From: Cytophagaceae bacterium
GTDB taxonomy: Bacteria > Bacteroidota > Bacteroidia > Cytophagales > Spirosomataceae
NCBI GenBank assembly: GCA_016722655.1
Contig: JADKIR010000004.1
Span: 372,001 to 436,000, forward strand
DNA: 64,000 bases
Reading direction: 5' to 3'
This document shows, piece by piece, positions 1-8,454 of the stretch. The position numbers were made by a program, and so were the translations under genes. Within the stretch, counting starts at the first letter, position 1. The number at the start of each line of letters is the position of its first letter. Under the pieces are notes generated by a model, which worked only from the letters and a program-made list of their open reading frames with translations, ran no database searches and had not been told where the DNA came from.

Positions 1-698
1 CCCTTTTCTGCCATTACTTTGGCTGCGGCAGGAGATGGATGTCCCGATGCATAATTGGCATCTGAAGTTGCCACCGGTGCAGCAGTTGAAGCGGCTTCAA
101 CTTGAGATTGAGAAACCGGAGCCGAACCACCTACTTGCAAGGTAGCTAAAATGCCGCCAATAGGCACCACACTTCCCGGTTGAGCAATAACTGTCAAAAC
201 ACCCGCTTGTGGTGAAGGCAACTCAAAGGTAGCCTTATCTGATTCCAACTCACAGATGATTTCATCCAAAGAAACAGTCTCTCCGGTATTTTTTAACCAA
301 CTAGCTACTGTCACTTCAGTGATAGATTCGCCTACAGCCGGCACTTTTATTTCAATGGTTTGGGAAGCAACTGGTGCCGCAGAGGCAACAGGAGCCGATT
401 CTTTTACAACAACAGGTGCAGCCACAACGACTGCCGGAGCAGGGGCAGCAACTGGCTGAGCTCCCGAAGGTTCGATTTTGCAAATTGGTGAACCAATAGC
501 CAATACATCACCTTCTTTGCCGATAATCCTTAATATGCCGTCGGCTTCAGCAGGTAATTCAAATGTCGCTTTGTCGGACTCCAGTTCACAAATCACTTCG
601 TCCATTTTTACAAAATCTCCATCTTTTTTGACCCAGGCAGCAATAGTAACTTCCGTTACAGACTCTCCTACCGAGGGAACTTTCATTTCAATAACCAT
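1..698 (-). CDS. sucB: Dihydrolipoyllysine succinyltransferase (E2 of 2-oxoglutarate dehydrogenase), 5' part only
   Basis: E2 core of the 2-oxoglutarate dehydrogenase complex, which moves the succinyl group from the E1 thiamine intermediate to CoA in the TCA cycle. The visible 232 codons encode two lipoyl domains (about residues 2-78 and 105-180), each with the lipoylated lysine in an ESDKAT motif, joined by an Ala/Pro/Val-rich linker. After a second linker the frame reaches HPSPAAAKVMAEKG, the start of the peripheral subunit-binding domain. The catalytic domain lies beyond the window edge. The ATG at 698 begins MVIEMKVPSVGES, the usual start of this family. The gene lies 10 nt downstream of sucA on the same strand, so the two are surely co-transcribed. 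Tandem lipoyl domains occur in other Bacteroidota E2 proteins. Partial only because of the window boundary. Confidence 0.93.
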   Translation of the reverse strand, partial: MVIEMKVPSVGESVTEVTIAAWVKKDGDFVKMDEVICELESDKATFELPAEADGILRIIGKEGDVLAIGSPICKIEPSGAQPVAAPAPAVVVAAPVVVKESAPVASAAPVASQTIEIKVPAVGESITEVTVASWLKNTGETVSLDEIICELESDKATFELPSPQAGVLTVIAQPGSVVPIGGILATLQVGGSAPVSQSQVEAASTAAPVATSDANYASGHPSPAAAKVMAEK

Positions 699-708
699 GA
701 CTTAGGTA

Positions 709-3477
709 TTAATTCAATTGGAATGCTTTATCTAATATTTTATTCTGAATCTGATTGTGATTTTTGGTGTAACCTGTCGCAGGTGAGGCACTCAATTTTC
801 TTGAGATTACGTCGTCAAATCCGTTAGGGAATTCACGAACGATATACGACCAATAACCCATATTAAGAGGTTCTTCCTGAACCCAAAGTTTTTCAGCCTT
901 ACCATATTTTGCAAACTCATTTTCAACCTGAGTTTTAGGGAATGGATGCAGCTGTTCAACTCTGATGATAGCAATATCTTCGCGGCCTTCATCCATTTTT
1001 CGTTTCAGCAAATCATAATATATTTTACCGGAACAAGCCAACACCCTTCTCACTTTTTTAGGATCTGAAGTTTCGTCTCCAATCACCTCTTTGAATTGAG
1101 TATAAGGCAAGAATTCTTCCATATTTGAAATGGCCATCGGATGACGAAGCATCGATTTTGGCGACATGTGAACACAAGGCTTACGGAAAGGCAATGAAAC
1201 CTGGCGACGCAGCATGTGGAAGAAGTTGGCAGGGGTTGTACAGTTACATACATAAATATTGTATTCTGCGGCCAACTGCAGGAATCTTTCAGGACGAGCA
1301 TTGGAGTGCTCTGGTCCCTGACCTTCATAGCCATGAGGTAATAACAACACAAGTCCATTCATTGAGTTCCATTTTGACTCAGCAGCCACCAAAAACTGGT
1401 CGATCATGATCTGGGCACCGTTGGCAAAATCACCAAACTGAGCTTCCCAAATCACAAGGGCATTAGGATTAGCCAAAGCATACCCATATTCAAAGCCCAT
1501 TACGGCATATTCTGAGAGGAATGAGTTGTAAATTTCGAATTTACCTTGCCCCTCTCTAATGTGTTGAAGATTATTGTATTTGGTGTAAGATTTTATATCA
1601 TGTAAAACAGCATGACGGTGCGAGAAAGTACCTCGCTGCACATCCTGGCCACTCATTCTTACCCAATTGCCCTGATTCAGGATTGAGCCAAATGCCATCA
1701 ACTCAGCTGCAGCCCAGTTAAATGGTTTTTTGCCTTCAAAAATATCTTTTCTTTCTTCGAGAACTTTCTCAATTTGCTTGATAGGAGTAAAATCTGCTGG
1801 TACCGTCGAAAGTGCTTTTCCAATTACAGCGATTTCCTCTTTGGAGATGCCTGTTTTAGGAGATTCATCAAAATCGCTAACCACAGACCTCCGTAGTTTT
1901 GCCCAATCTCTTTCCAATTTTGGCAATTCATAAGGCAACTGATTTTGTTTTACTTTTACCAAAATATTCTGCAGATCGTCATCAAACTGAGCTTTTATTT
2001 GTTTGAAATGCTCCTCATCTATATCGCCTCCTGCTTTAAGCTTTTCTATGTAAATTTCTCTTGGTGTCTGATGTTTGCTGATCAACTCATACATACCCGG
2101 TTGAGTAAAACGAGGCTCATCGGCTTCATTGTGACCATGTTTACGATAGCAAATCATATCTACAAACACGTCCTTGTTAAATTCTTTCCTGAATTCTATA
2201 GCCAACTCCATTGCATAAACTACAGCCTCAGGGTCGTCGCCGTTGACGTGGAAAATAGGAGTATCCAGCATTTTGCCTACATCTGAACTATAAAGTGTTG
2301 AGCGGGCATCCACGTTGTCGGTAGTGAAACCTATCTGGTTGTTAATTGTCAAATGAATGGCTCCCCCAACATAATATCCGGGAAGGTTTGACATCTGAGC
2401 AACCTCATAAACTATACCCTGACCAGCCAAAGATGCATCCCCATGGATGATTATTGGTAATATTTTATCATAAATATCAGCAAATTCGTTGGGCTTGAAT
2501 CCGTGACTTTCAAAGTGAGCATCGGCTCTGGAGCGGGCATAACCCAACACCACAGGGTCAACGGTTTCGAGGTGAGAAGGGTTGGCCATCAATTTCAAAG
2601 ACACTCTTTTTCCTGAAGGCGTTTCTATCTGACTTTCGTAGCCCTGGTGATATTTCACGTCACCGTCACTGAATTCTATTGTAGGAACATTTTCTTCAAA
2701 TTCATTAAAAACCTGATCATAAGGTTTCTGGAGGATATTGGTCAAAACGTTTAATCTACCGCGGTGAGCCATACCAATTATTACCTCTTCTACGCCGAGT
2801 TCAGCACCTTTTAAAATGGCAGCATCCAAACCAGGAATGGCAGATTCACCACCTTCCAGCGAAAATCTTTTTTTTCCTAAAAATTTGGTATGAAGGAAAT
2901 TCTCGAAAGCAACCGCCTGATTTAATTTTTTCAGGATTCTGATTTTCTGGTCTTGTGGTGGATTATAATCAAGATATTCTTTTTCTATTTTTCTACGAAA
3001 CCAACTTTTGATTTTCCGGTCTCTGATATACAAATATTCGAAACCTATTTTTCCACCATATATTTTCAAAAGTGAATTATAGATTTCTCTTAGCGTAGCA
3101 GGGCGTCCAAAGACCTCAATACCTGCTTCAAAAACTGTGTCCAGGTCATTTTCGGACAATTGGTAGTAAGCCAAATCAAGATTGGCGTTAAACTTCCTTA
3201 TTTCGTACAGTGGGTCTATCTTAGCCAACATGTGTCCCCTTGAACGAAACCCACGAATCAGATGTACTACTTCCCGCTCTTTGAAGATTTTTTGCGTATC
3301 TGTAGTACCGCCACTGTTAATTTGGGAAGTCTCACCACTCCAGGTTTTTGATAGCTCAAAACCTTTAAAGAAATACTGCCAACTTTGATCAACTGAGGCA
3401 GGGTCTTGAAGATATTGCTGGTAAAGCGATTCAATTGCGGTTACATCTGCATTGGCAATGTAAGAAAACTGATCCAT
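709..3477 (-). CDS. sucA: 2-oxoglutarate dehydrogenase E1 component
   Basis: Thiamine-diphosphate-dependent E1 subunit that decarboxylates 2-oxoglutarate in the TCA cycle. The 922-residue length is normal for SucA. Family landmarks seen: the N-terminal segment YLQDPASVDQSWQYFF, AHRGRLNVL, HGDASLAGQG, NNQIGFTT, the thiamine-diphosphate region around VNGDDPEAV, RKHGHNEADEPRFTQP, and near the C-terminus LPHGYEGQGPEHSNARPERF. The open frame extends to 3516, but I place the start at 3477 (MDQFSYIANAD). The extra 13 residues are Lys/Phe/Ile-rich and unlike SucA, and the predicted promoter at 3528-3557 would start transcription only a few bases before 3516. It is followed after 10 nt by sucB, forming the usual sucAB operon. 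Confidence 0.95.
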   Translation of the reverse strand: MDQFSYIANADVTAIESLYQQYLQDPASVDQSWQYFFKGFELSKTWSGETSQINSGGTTDTQKIFKEREVVHLIRGFRSRGHMLAKIDPLYEIRKFNANLDLAYYQLSENDLDTVFEAGIEVFGRPATLREIYNSLLKIYGGKIGFEYLYIRDRKIKSWFRRKIEKEYLDYNPPQDQKIRILKKLNQAVAFENFLHTKFLGKKRFSLEGGESAIPGLDAAILKGAELGVEEVIIGMAHRGRLNVLTNILQKPYDQVFNEFEENVPTIEFSDGDVKYHQGYESQIETPSGKRVSLKLMANPSHLETVDPVVLGYARSRADAHFESHGFKPNEFADIYDKILPIIIHGDASLAGQGIVYEVAQMSNLPGYYVGGAIHLTINNQIGFTTDNVDARSTLYSSDVGKMLDTPIFHVNGDDPEAVVYAMELAIEFRKEFNKDVFVDMICYRKHGHNEADEPRFTQPGMYELISKHQTPREIYIEKLKAGGDIDEEHFKQIKAQFDDDLQNILVKVKQNQLPYELPKLERDWAKLRRSVVSDFDESPKTGISKEEIAVIGKALSTVPADFTPIKQIEKVLEERKDIFEGKKPFNWAAAELMAFGSILNQGNWVRMSGQDVQRGTFSHRHAVLHDIKSYTKYNNLQHIREGQGKFEIYNSFLSEYAVMGFEYGYALANPNALVIWEAQFGDFANGAQIMIDQFLVAAESKWNSMNGLVLLLPHGYEGQGPEHSNARPERFLQLAAEYNIYVCNCTTPANFFHMLRRQVSLPFRKPCVHMSPKSMLRHPMAISNMEEFLPYTQFKEVIGDETSDPKKVRRVLACSGKIYYDLLKRKMDEGREDIAIIRVEQLHPFPKTQVENEFAKYGKAEKLWVQEEPLNMGYWSYIVREFPNGFDDVISRKLSASPATGYTKNHNQIQNKILDKAFQLN

Positions 3478-3824
3478 TATTGTTTTTTTAAAAAAGCTAA
3501 TTTTATTAAGAATCAAAAAAATAGGTACAAAAATACCTTGTGTCGTAGAACGCCAAAAATCAATCCAATACTATATATTTTATAAAAATAATTAGATAAC
3601 CCTCTACCTCTAAGTTTGCCAATTGACTTATCTAAAATGTACTTTACTTACTACACTCAAGAAAATCAGCATGCGAACTAAATAGTTTTATTTATAACTA
3701 ACAAAAAAATTGTGTTTATTTTATAAATATTGGACAGTTTAGTACAAAAAATTTAACTTTTTTAAGAAAATTCTAATCTAAATCTTAAAAATTCGCAATT
3801 TTTATTTAAATATTTTTCTAAATA
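3478..3824. other. AT-rich spacer between the second sprF-like gene and sucA
   Basis: A 347-base gap, very rich in A and T. It contains the sucA promoter candidate and, at its right end, a weak AT-only hairpin (AATATTT/AAATATT, around 3805-3825) that may end the upstream operon. I see no open frame, RNA gene or strong repeat. Confidence 0.6.
3528..3557 (-). promoter_or_regulatory. Predicted promoter of sucAB
   Basis: Read on the minus strand, TTTG (3557-3554) is followed after 18 nt by TATTTTTG (3535-3528). This matches the Bacteroidota promoter form TTTG-N19-TAnnTTTG. Transcription would start near 3521, leaving a leader of about 45 nt before the sucA ATG at 3477. Confidence 0.5.
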
Positions 3825-4727
3825 TTAAAATTTATTATAAAATTTTGATTCTCCCTGTTCAGGATTGGATGTGTATCTGAAAAACAATTGAAAAACTCCT
3901 CTAAAATTCAAGTCATTTTCTAAGGTTGGATTGGTGGCTCCAATGTCTCTTATTTCATTTTTATCATAGGAAATTCCTACATGAACTGTTTTATATAATT
4001 TATATTCGATAGAAGGGACAACCGAAAGGTTTTTTTCGAAATAGTTATAGATTTTATCATTTCGGACAGAAACACCTAAACCAACTCTCTGATTGTACCA
4101 GGCTTTGGCGTTGAAGTCTATATTATTCTTATTGGAATATGTATAAAAAATAGAATTCACATTAAAATTAAGTAAAGAACTTTGGGGCGAGTAAATATAT
4201 CCCAGCTGAATGAATGCCGGTTTTTTGTCAATAACGTTTTTAGAATAAATAAGCATTGGCTTTGAAACCCCGGCAAAAACACCTTTATATGAAGCCAAAA
4301 AACCCATTCCAGCGAAAGGGGCTACCTGCATGTTTACGGCGTTGGTTACGATATTGGTTATCATCAATCCCCCGTTTATTCCCCCTTTTATTAGCAATTC
4401 TCCCAAATCAAAACCTTTGCTATAACTAGTCAATAGTCCTCTGCTCAAAACATTACCGAGATTGGAACGATAAGCCTGAAATGCCAAACCTCCCTGATTA
4501 AATAGTTGACCATCGATGGCCAAAACCTGATTGACCTGATTAAACCTCAGTGTGCCATTAAATTGTTGTCCCAGAAGGGTTTTGACCGAAAAAATTCCAT
4601 TTTCACCGGCAAAAGCAGGATTAAAAGAAAGTTGATTGAACTGATATTGTCTTATGAGCCCATCTTGTCCTTTGGCAATTGAAAAGAATAACAAAAAGGA
4701 TGAAAACAAATATTGGAATTTTTTCAT
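3825..4727 (-). CDS. PorP/SprF family type IX secretion membrane protein (second copy)
   Basis: Predicted outer-membrane beta-barrel of the PorP/SprF family, members of which are needed for secretion or surface attachment of T9SS cargo, particularly type-B-sorted proteins. Of 300 residues, the first ~19 form a signal peptide (MKKFQYLFSSFLLFFSIAKG). The family signature follows: QYQFNQLSFNPAFAGENG, then alternating beta-strand segments to the end. I chose the ATG at 4727 over the open frame's first start at 4760, because the extra 11 residues would precede the signal peptide. It is the last gene of the adhesin/SprF/PorE-like module, 58 nt after the PorE-like gene. The sequence differs clearly from the SprF-like gene at 7310, so this is not a recent duplicate. 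Which cargo it serves is unknown. Confidence 0.85.
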   Translation of the reverse strand: MKKFQYLFSSFLLFFSIAKGQDGLIRQYQFNQLSFNPAFAGENGIFSVKTLLGQQFNGTLRFNQVNQVLAIDGQLFNQGGLAFQAYRSNLGNVLSRGLLTSYSKGFDLGELLIKGGINGGLMITNIVTNAVNMQVAPFAGMGFLASYKGVFAGVSKPMLIYSKNVIDKKPAFIQLGYIYSPQSSLLNFNVNSIFYTYSNKNNIDFNAKAWYNQRVGLGVSVRNDKIYNYFEKNLSVVPSIEYKLYKTVHVGISYDKNEIRDIGATNPTLENDLNFRGVFQLFFRYTSNPEQGESKFYNKF

Positions 4728-4785
4728 AAAAAAAGGCCGCTTATCTAAATAAACGGCCAATTTAATAATAGTATATGATTTTCGA

Positions 4786-7275
4786 TTAATTCAACTGGAG
4801 TATTTTAAATTCGGTACGTCTGTTGAGCTGATGGTCAGCTTCAGAACATTTCACACCGTCGGCACATTGGTTGGTAAGTTGCGTCTCGCCATAACCTTTG
4901 TATTCGATTCTAGAACGGCTAATACCTCTTTTAAATAAATAATTTGCTGCTTCTTTAGCTCTGTTATCAGAAAGTGTCTGATTGAAATCAATAGGGCTAC
5001 GGCTATCAGTATGTGAGCTTAATTCTATCCTCATTTTTGGATACTGACGCATGATTTTCACCAGTTTATCCAATTCAATTTTAGCATCATGCCTTATAAA
5101 GTATTTACCATAATCATAATAAATATTTTCGATTTTAACTACGTCTCCTGTTGTAAACATCATGATATCAGATGATTCTTTTTCTGATGTTTTACAATTA
5201 AGTTTTTTGATTTGCTTCGAATTGGAGGCCATATCGTCTTTTTTGCCTTCAAGAGTATAATCGCAACCTTCATAAGCAGTAAACTGGAACGAACCGTTTT
5301 TGTCTGAAATAGCAGTCACTAATGAACCGTCGCAGGCGTTTCTCAAAGTAACAGTAACTCCTTCAAGTTTTTGCCTCGATGATTGAGTATAAACTTTACC
5401 TTTAATGATACAAGTATTTTTTGCTCCCGGAATCACATTTGGATTATTGGGGTCATTAGAAATCAGAGCACTGGCATCTGGATCAATTGCTGTAACATTT
5501 TCTGTTGAATCAGTACCTTCTTTTGGTCTTTCCAAAGGAATTTCCAACCTGGAAGGTTCATTGTCACACTCATCTGTTGAATAACTTACTGAATTGTTGG
5601 CATATCCTTCACGAGTTGTTTTGAAAACATACTCATTGTCGACCATAATATTATCGAGAGAGATCATGCCCTCAGCATTGGTAATAAGCTCGATATTATT
5701 TCCATCAGCATCAACAAAATTCAGATTTGTATTATCCAAAGGCATTTTAGTTTCGGCATCATATACCGCAATCAACAATTCGCAACCTTCTTTAAGCTCA
5801 CATTCTCTTTCAAACTTATAGATATCGTCATCATTTCCTCCACGCTTACGGTTTGAGCTATAGTATCCGCTTTGACGAGTACCATCTGTTACAATACCGA
5901 AGTCATCTTTACTTGAATTAATAGGAGCCCCCAGGTTAATTACTCGTCCCTTTTGAGTTACTCCATCAAGTTGGGTATAGAAGATATCAAGTTCACCCAA
6001 GCCAGGAAGGCCATCAGATGAAAAATAAAGGTTGCCTTTTTCATCTACAAACGGAAACATTTCATTTCCTTTTGTATTAATTGTTTTGCCCATATTGATT
6101 GGAGCAGACCAGTTTGTACCATCATATCTTGTTACGTATATATCGGTTCCACCATATCCACCAGGCATATCAGAGGCAAAAAATACCAACTTTTCGTCAG
6201 GTGAGATGGCCGGATGGCCAGTAGAATACTCATCTGAGTTAAATGGAAGTTCGGTGATATTTCCCCAACCATCTTTTTTAGCTTCAGCCAAATACATTTT
6301 TAATTTCACTATTCCATCAGAGCTTTTTTTTGCAGAACCTTTATTGACATTGTTTCTGGTAAAAATCACTTTGGAGCCATCTTTAAAAAATGCAGCAGGT
6401 CCTTCATGGTATTTTGAGTTTATGCTCCCTGAAAGTCTGTCGCTTTCGGTGAGAGGTTTGTCAGAATAACCAAAACCTGTTGAAATATTTTTTCCACCAT
6501 AAACACCTATTGTACGGGAGTCATTGGCTGTTGGAGCGGTGTATTCGTCGGCACCAACGGCACCACCAGGATTTTTCGCTTTACCTTTTGCAGCAGATTT
6601 TCCTCCGCTCAATCCAGCCTCTCCACCAGTAAGATAGGCTATGTCGTCAAGGTGGTAAAGGTCAAGAAACGGTGTATTGTTCCATGTATAAACCCTTCTT
6701 AAGCCTGTTGTATTGCGACGGTTTGATACAAAAATCAGTCCGTTTTGATATAAGGTTGGACTAAAATCGGCAGCTGTCGTATTAATTGACAGGTAATCTA
6801 CTTTGTAGCAAGCTGAGTTTTTGGAAAGGACATTTACATCATTATATAATTTTGAAAAGCCTTTTCCCCTGGGATCAGACTCAACCAATTGCATATATTT
6901 CTGGTATTGTTCCTGCGATTCTTTGTATTTGGCATTACTAGCCAAAGCCTGAGCATAATGAAGTAATACCGGTGCTCTTTCTCCTGAAAAATCAGATGAT
7001 GACCCTACCAATTCGCGAAGAACTCTCTCGGCATTTTGAGCATCTTTTACTTTCATGTAACTCTCAGCCAGATTTTTCATAGCATTAAACTTTTCAGGCT
7101 CTGCTATTCCTTTCTTTTTCAATGCCTGCTCGTAAGCATCGATAGCTTTTACATAACTGAGGTTATCAAAATGATGTTCGGCTGTTTTTAATAAGGTATT
7201 TTGAGCAAATGAAAAGGTGCTGTAAACGCTTATCAAAGCCAAAAGGGCAATTTTTCTTTTAATCCTGACTAACAT
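4786..7275 (-). CDS. PorE-like four-domain periplasmic/outer-membrane protein (TPR, PD40 propeller, carboxypeptidase-regulatory-like, OmpA)
   Basis: 829 residues with a signal peptide (residues 1 to about 24, ending FSFAQ). Domain order: TPR-like helices (about 25-140, e.g. HFDNLSYVKAIDAYEQALKK); PD40/WD40-like beta-propeller blades (about 150-500, with KLVFFASDMPGGYGGTDIYV and NLYFSSDGLPGLGELDIFY); one or two carboxypeptidase-regulatory-like beta-sandwiches (about 510-690, with CIIKGKVYTQSSRQKLEGV); and a C-terminal OmpA-like peptidoglycan-binding domain (about 705-829, with SSHTDSRSP, NRAKEAANYL and LNRRTEFKI). This is the architecture described for PorE of the T9SS, which links the trans-envelope complex to peptidoglycan. 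The original PorE is a lipoprotein, while I see no lipobox here. The ATG at 7275 starts a proper signal peptide. The longer frame to 7359 would overlap the upstream sprF-like gene. The gap from that gene is 34 nt, so co-transcription is likely. Confidence 0.82.
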   Translation of the reverse strand: MLVRIKRKIALLALISVYSTFSFAQNTLLKTAEHHFDNLSYVKAIDAYEQALKKKGIAEPEKFNAMKNLAESYMKVKDAQNAERVLRELVGSSSDFSGERAPVLLHYAQALASNAKYKESQEQYQKYMQLVESDPRGKGFSKLYNDVNVLSKNSACYKVDYLSINTTAADFSPTLYQNGLIFVSNRRNTTGLRRVYTWNNTPFLDLYHLDDIAYLTGGEAGLSGGKSAAKGKAKNPGGAVGADEYTAPTANDSRTIGVYGGKNISTGFGYSDKPLTESDRLSGSINSKYHEGPAAFFKDGSKVIFTRNNVNKGSAKKSSDGIVKLKMYLAEAKKDGWGNITELPFNSDEYSTGHPAISPDEKLVFFASDMPGGYGGTDIYVTRYDGTNWSAPINMGKTINTKGNEMFPFVDEKGNLYFSSDGLPGLGELDIFYTQLDGVTQKGRVINLGAPINSSKDDFGIVTDGTRQSGYYSSNRKRGGNDDDIYKFERECELKEGCELLIAVYDAETKMPLDNTNLNFVDADGNNIELITNAEGMISLDNIMVDNEYVFKTTREGYANNSVSYSTDECDNEPSRLEIPLERPKEGTDSTENVTAIDPDASALISNDPNNPNVIPGAKNTCIIKGKVYTQSSRQKLEGVTVTLRNACDGSLVTAISDKNGSFQFTAYEGCDYTLEGKKDDMASNSKQIKKLNCKTSEKESSDIMMFTTGDVVKIENIYYDYGKYFIRHDAKIELDKLVKIMRQYPKMRIELSSHTDSRSPIDFNQTLSDNRAKEAANYLFKRGISRSRIEYKGYGETQLTNQCADGVKCSEADHQLNRRTEFKILQLN

Positions 7276-7309
7276 AATTTTTTGTATTAAAATTGGACTT
7301 ATGATAAAC

Positions 7310-8299
7310 TTAGAAATATCTTGGAGTAAGAATTTTTGATTTTCCATAACCAAATTCATATCTCAGCAGCCATTCGTGAGTAGGTGTACTGATTAAATTT
7401 TGGGACAATGTACCATTTTTGGTATTCAATCTTGTAGTATTATAGTCATATGCATATCCAAGCCTCAACTGAGGTGTTAGCTGAACTTCAAACATACCCA
7501 CTATAGCATCTACAAAATCCTGACCATAAAGGGCGGTTTGTGATTTTCTACCCGAAACACCTACCGCTATTTTATCCTTGAACCATACATTTGCATTGAG
7601 ATCAAATCCCATATTTGAACCTCCTGAATAACGCATCATGACCGATGGTTTAACTTTAACATTACCTTTACCAATAACAATACCAGCCATTGCAACATAA
7701 TGACGGCGAATTTTTCCCTTTGCCGAGTCACTTGTCCCATATTTTTGCTCAATAATCTGAGGAACTGAAAAACTAAAGAATGCTTTGTCATTACTCAAAT
7801 ATAAACCCATACCTGCATTGAAGAGATTACTGGTAATATCATTGGCAAAAACTGCTTCAGTGATATCAAGGTTTTTTACTTCTGAAAGTTTTTGACTTAC
7901 ATTGGAATAAGTCGGCTGAACACCTAATGCCATAGTGGTTTTGGCTCCTAATTTAAAACGATAAGAATAAGCTAGATTGATGCCTGTATTGGCGGCCACG
8001 CCAATGGCGTCGTTGTAAGCGATAAGCCCAATACCCATTTTTTCATTACGAATTGGCATATCAAGAGTGAACGAATGGGTGCGGGGTGCACCATCAATAC
8101 TCTGCATCCATTGGTATCGTCCTACGGCTGTTAAGCTTAACACATCTCTACTGCCTGCATAAGCCGGATTGAGTGCAAGTGTATTAAACATATACTGAGA
8201 GTACATCACTTCTTGTTGTGCAAATAACGAAGACATTGATCCAAACAGTAGAGATACCAATAGCAGTACCCTTTTTCTGGCAAAATAGAGATTTTTCAT
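7310..8299 (-). CDS. PorP/SprF family type IX secretion membrane protein
   Basis: 329-residue predicted outer-membrane barrel. It has a signal peptide (about residues 1-27, ending SSLFAQ) and the PorP/SprF signature QYMFNTLALNPAYAGSRD. Further typical segments are ARTHSFTLDMPI-like strands, GIGLIAYNDAIG and LRLGYAYDYNTTRL, ending in an aromatic residue as outer-membrane barrels do. In Flavobacterium, SprF is needed for secretion of the giant adhesin SprB encoded next to it. Here the gene follows a giant adhesin with a type-B C-terminal domain in the same orientation, so it is probably the dedicated partner. A promoter candidate in the 155-nt gap suggests it can also be transcribed on its own. 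Confidence 0.9.
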   Translation of the reverse strand: MKNLYFARKRVLLLVSLLFGSMSSLFAQQEVMYSQYMFNTLALNPAYAGSRDVLSLTAVGRYQWMQSIDGAPRTHSFTLDMPIRNEKMGIGLIAYNDAIGVAANTGINLAYSYRFKLGAKTTMALGVQPTYSNVSQKLSEVKNLDITEAVFANDITSNLFNAGMGLYLSNDKAFFSFSVPQIIEQKYGTSDSAKGKIRRHYVAMAGIVIGKGNVKVKPSVMMRYSGGSNMGFDLNANVWFKDKIAVGVSGRKSQTALYGQDFVDAIVGMFEVQLTPQLRLGYAYDYNTTRLNTKNGTLSQNLISTPTHEWLLRYEFGYGKSKILTPRYF

Positions 8300-8381
8300 T
8301 TCTTTTTTATTTGTGTATTTTTTCCTGAAAATTTATACAATTGATAGCCTTCCAAGAATAGGTTGACACTCAATAGTTTAG

Positions 8382-8410
8382 CAAAAATATAAAAAAATTT
8401 TATTTTCAAA
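8382..8410 (-). promoter_or_regulatory. Promoter candidate for the SprF/PorE-like operon
   Basis: Minus strand: TTTG at 8410-8407, a 17-nt spacer, then TATTTTTG at 8389-8382. The form fits the Bacteroidota consensus with a slightly short spacer. It lies between the terminator-like hairpin after the adhesin gene and the SprF-like start at 8299, which would give a leader of about 75 nt. Confidence 0.4.
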
Positions 8411-8412
8411 GT

Positions 8413-8441
8413 AATCAGGGAAATATTTCTACTCCCTGATT
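8413..8441 (-). terminator. Terminator-like hairpin after the giant adhesin gene
   Basis: Perfect 9-bp inverted repeat AATCAGGGA / TCCCTGATT with an 11-nt loop, 13 nt beyond the adhesin stop codon. On the minus strand it is followed by ACTTTG and, 14 nt further, a run of Ts rather than an immediate U-tract. It may therefore be a partial terminator or an mRNA stabiliser. Confidence 0.5.
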
Positions 8442-8454
8442 CTTTTTTTATTAA

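Noticed and set aside
1..698. Duplicated ESDKAT segments in sucB as an assembly artefact
   Set aside because: The two lipoyl domains differ at many positions; two-lipoyl E2 proteins are normal in this phylum.
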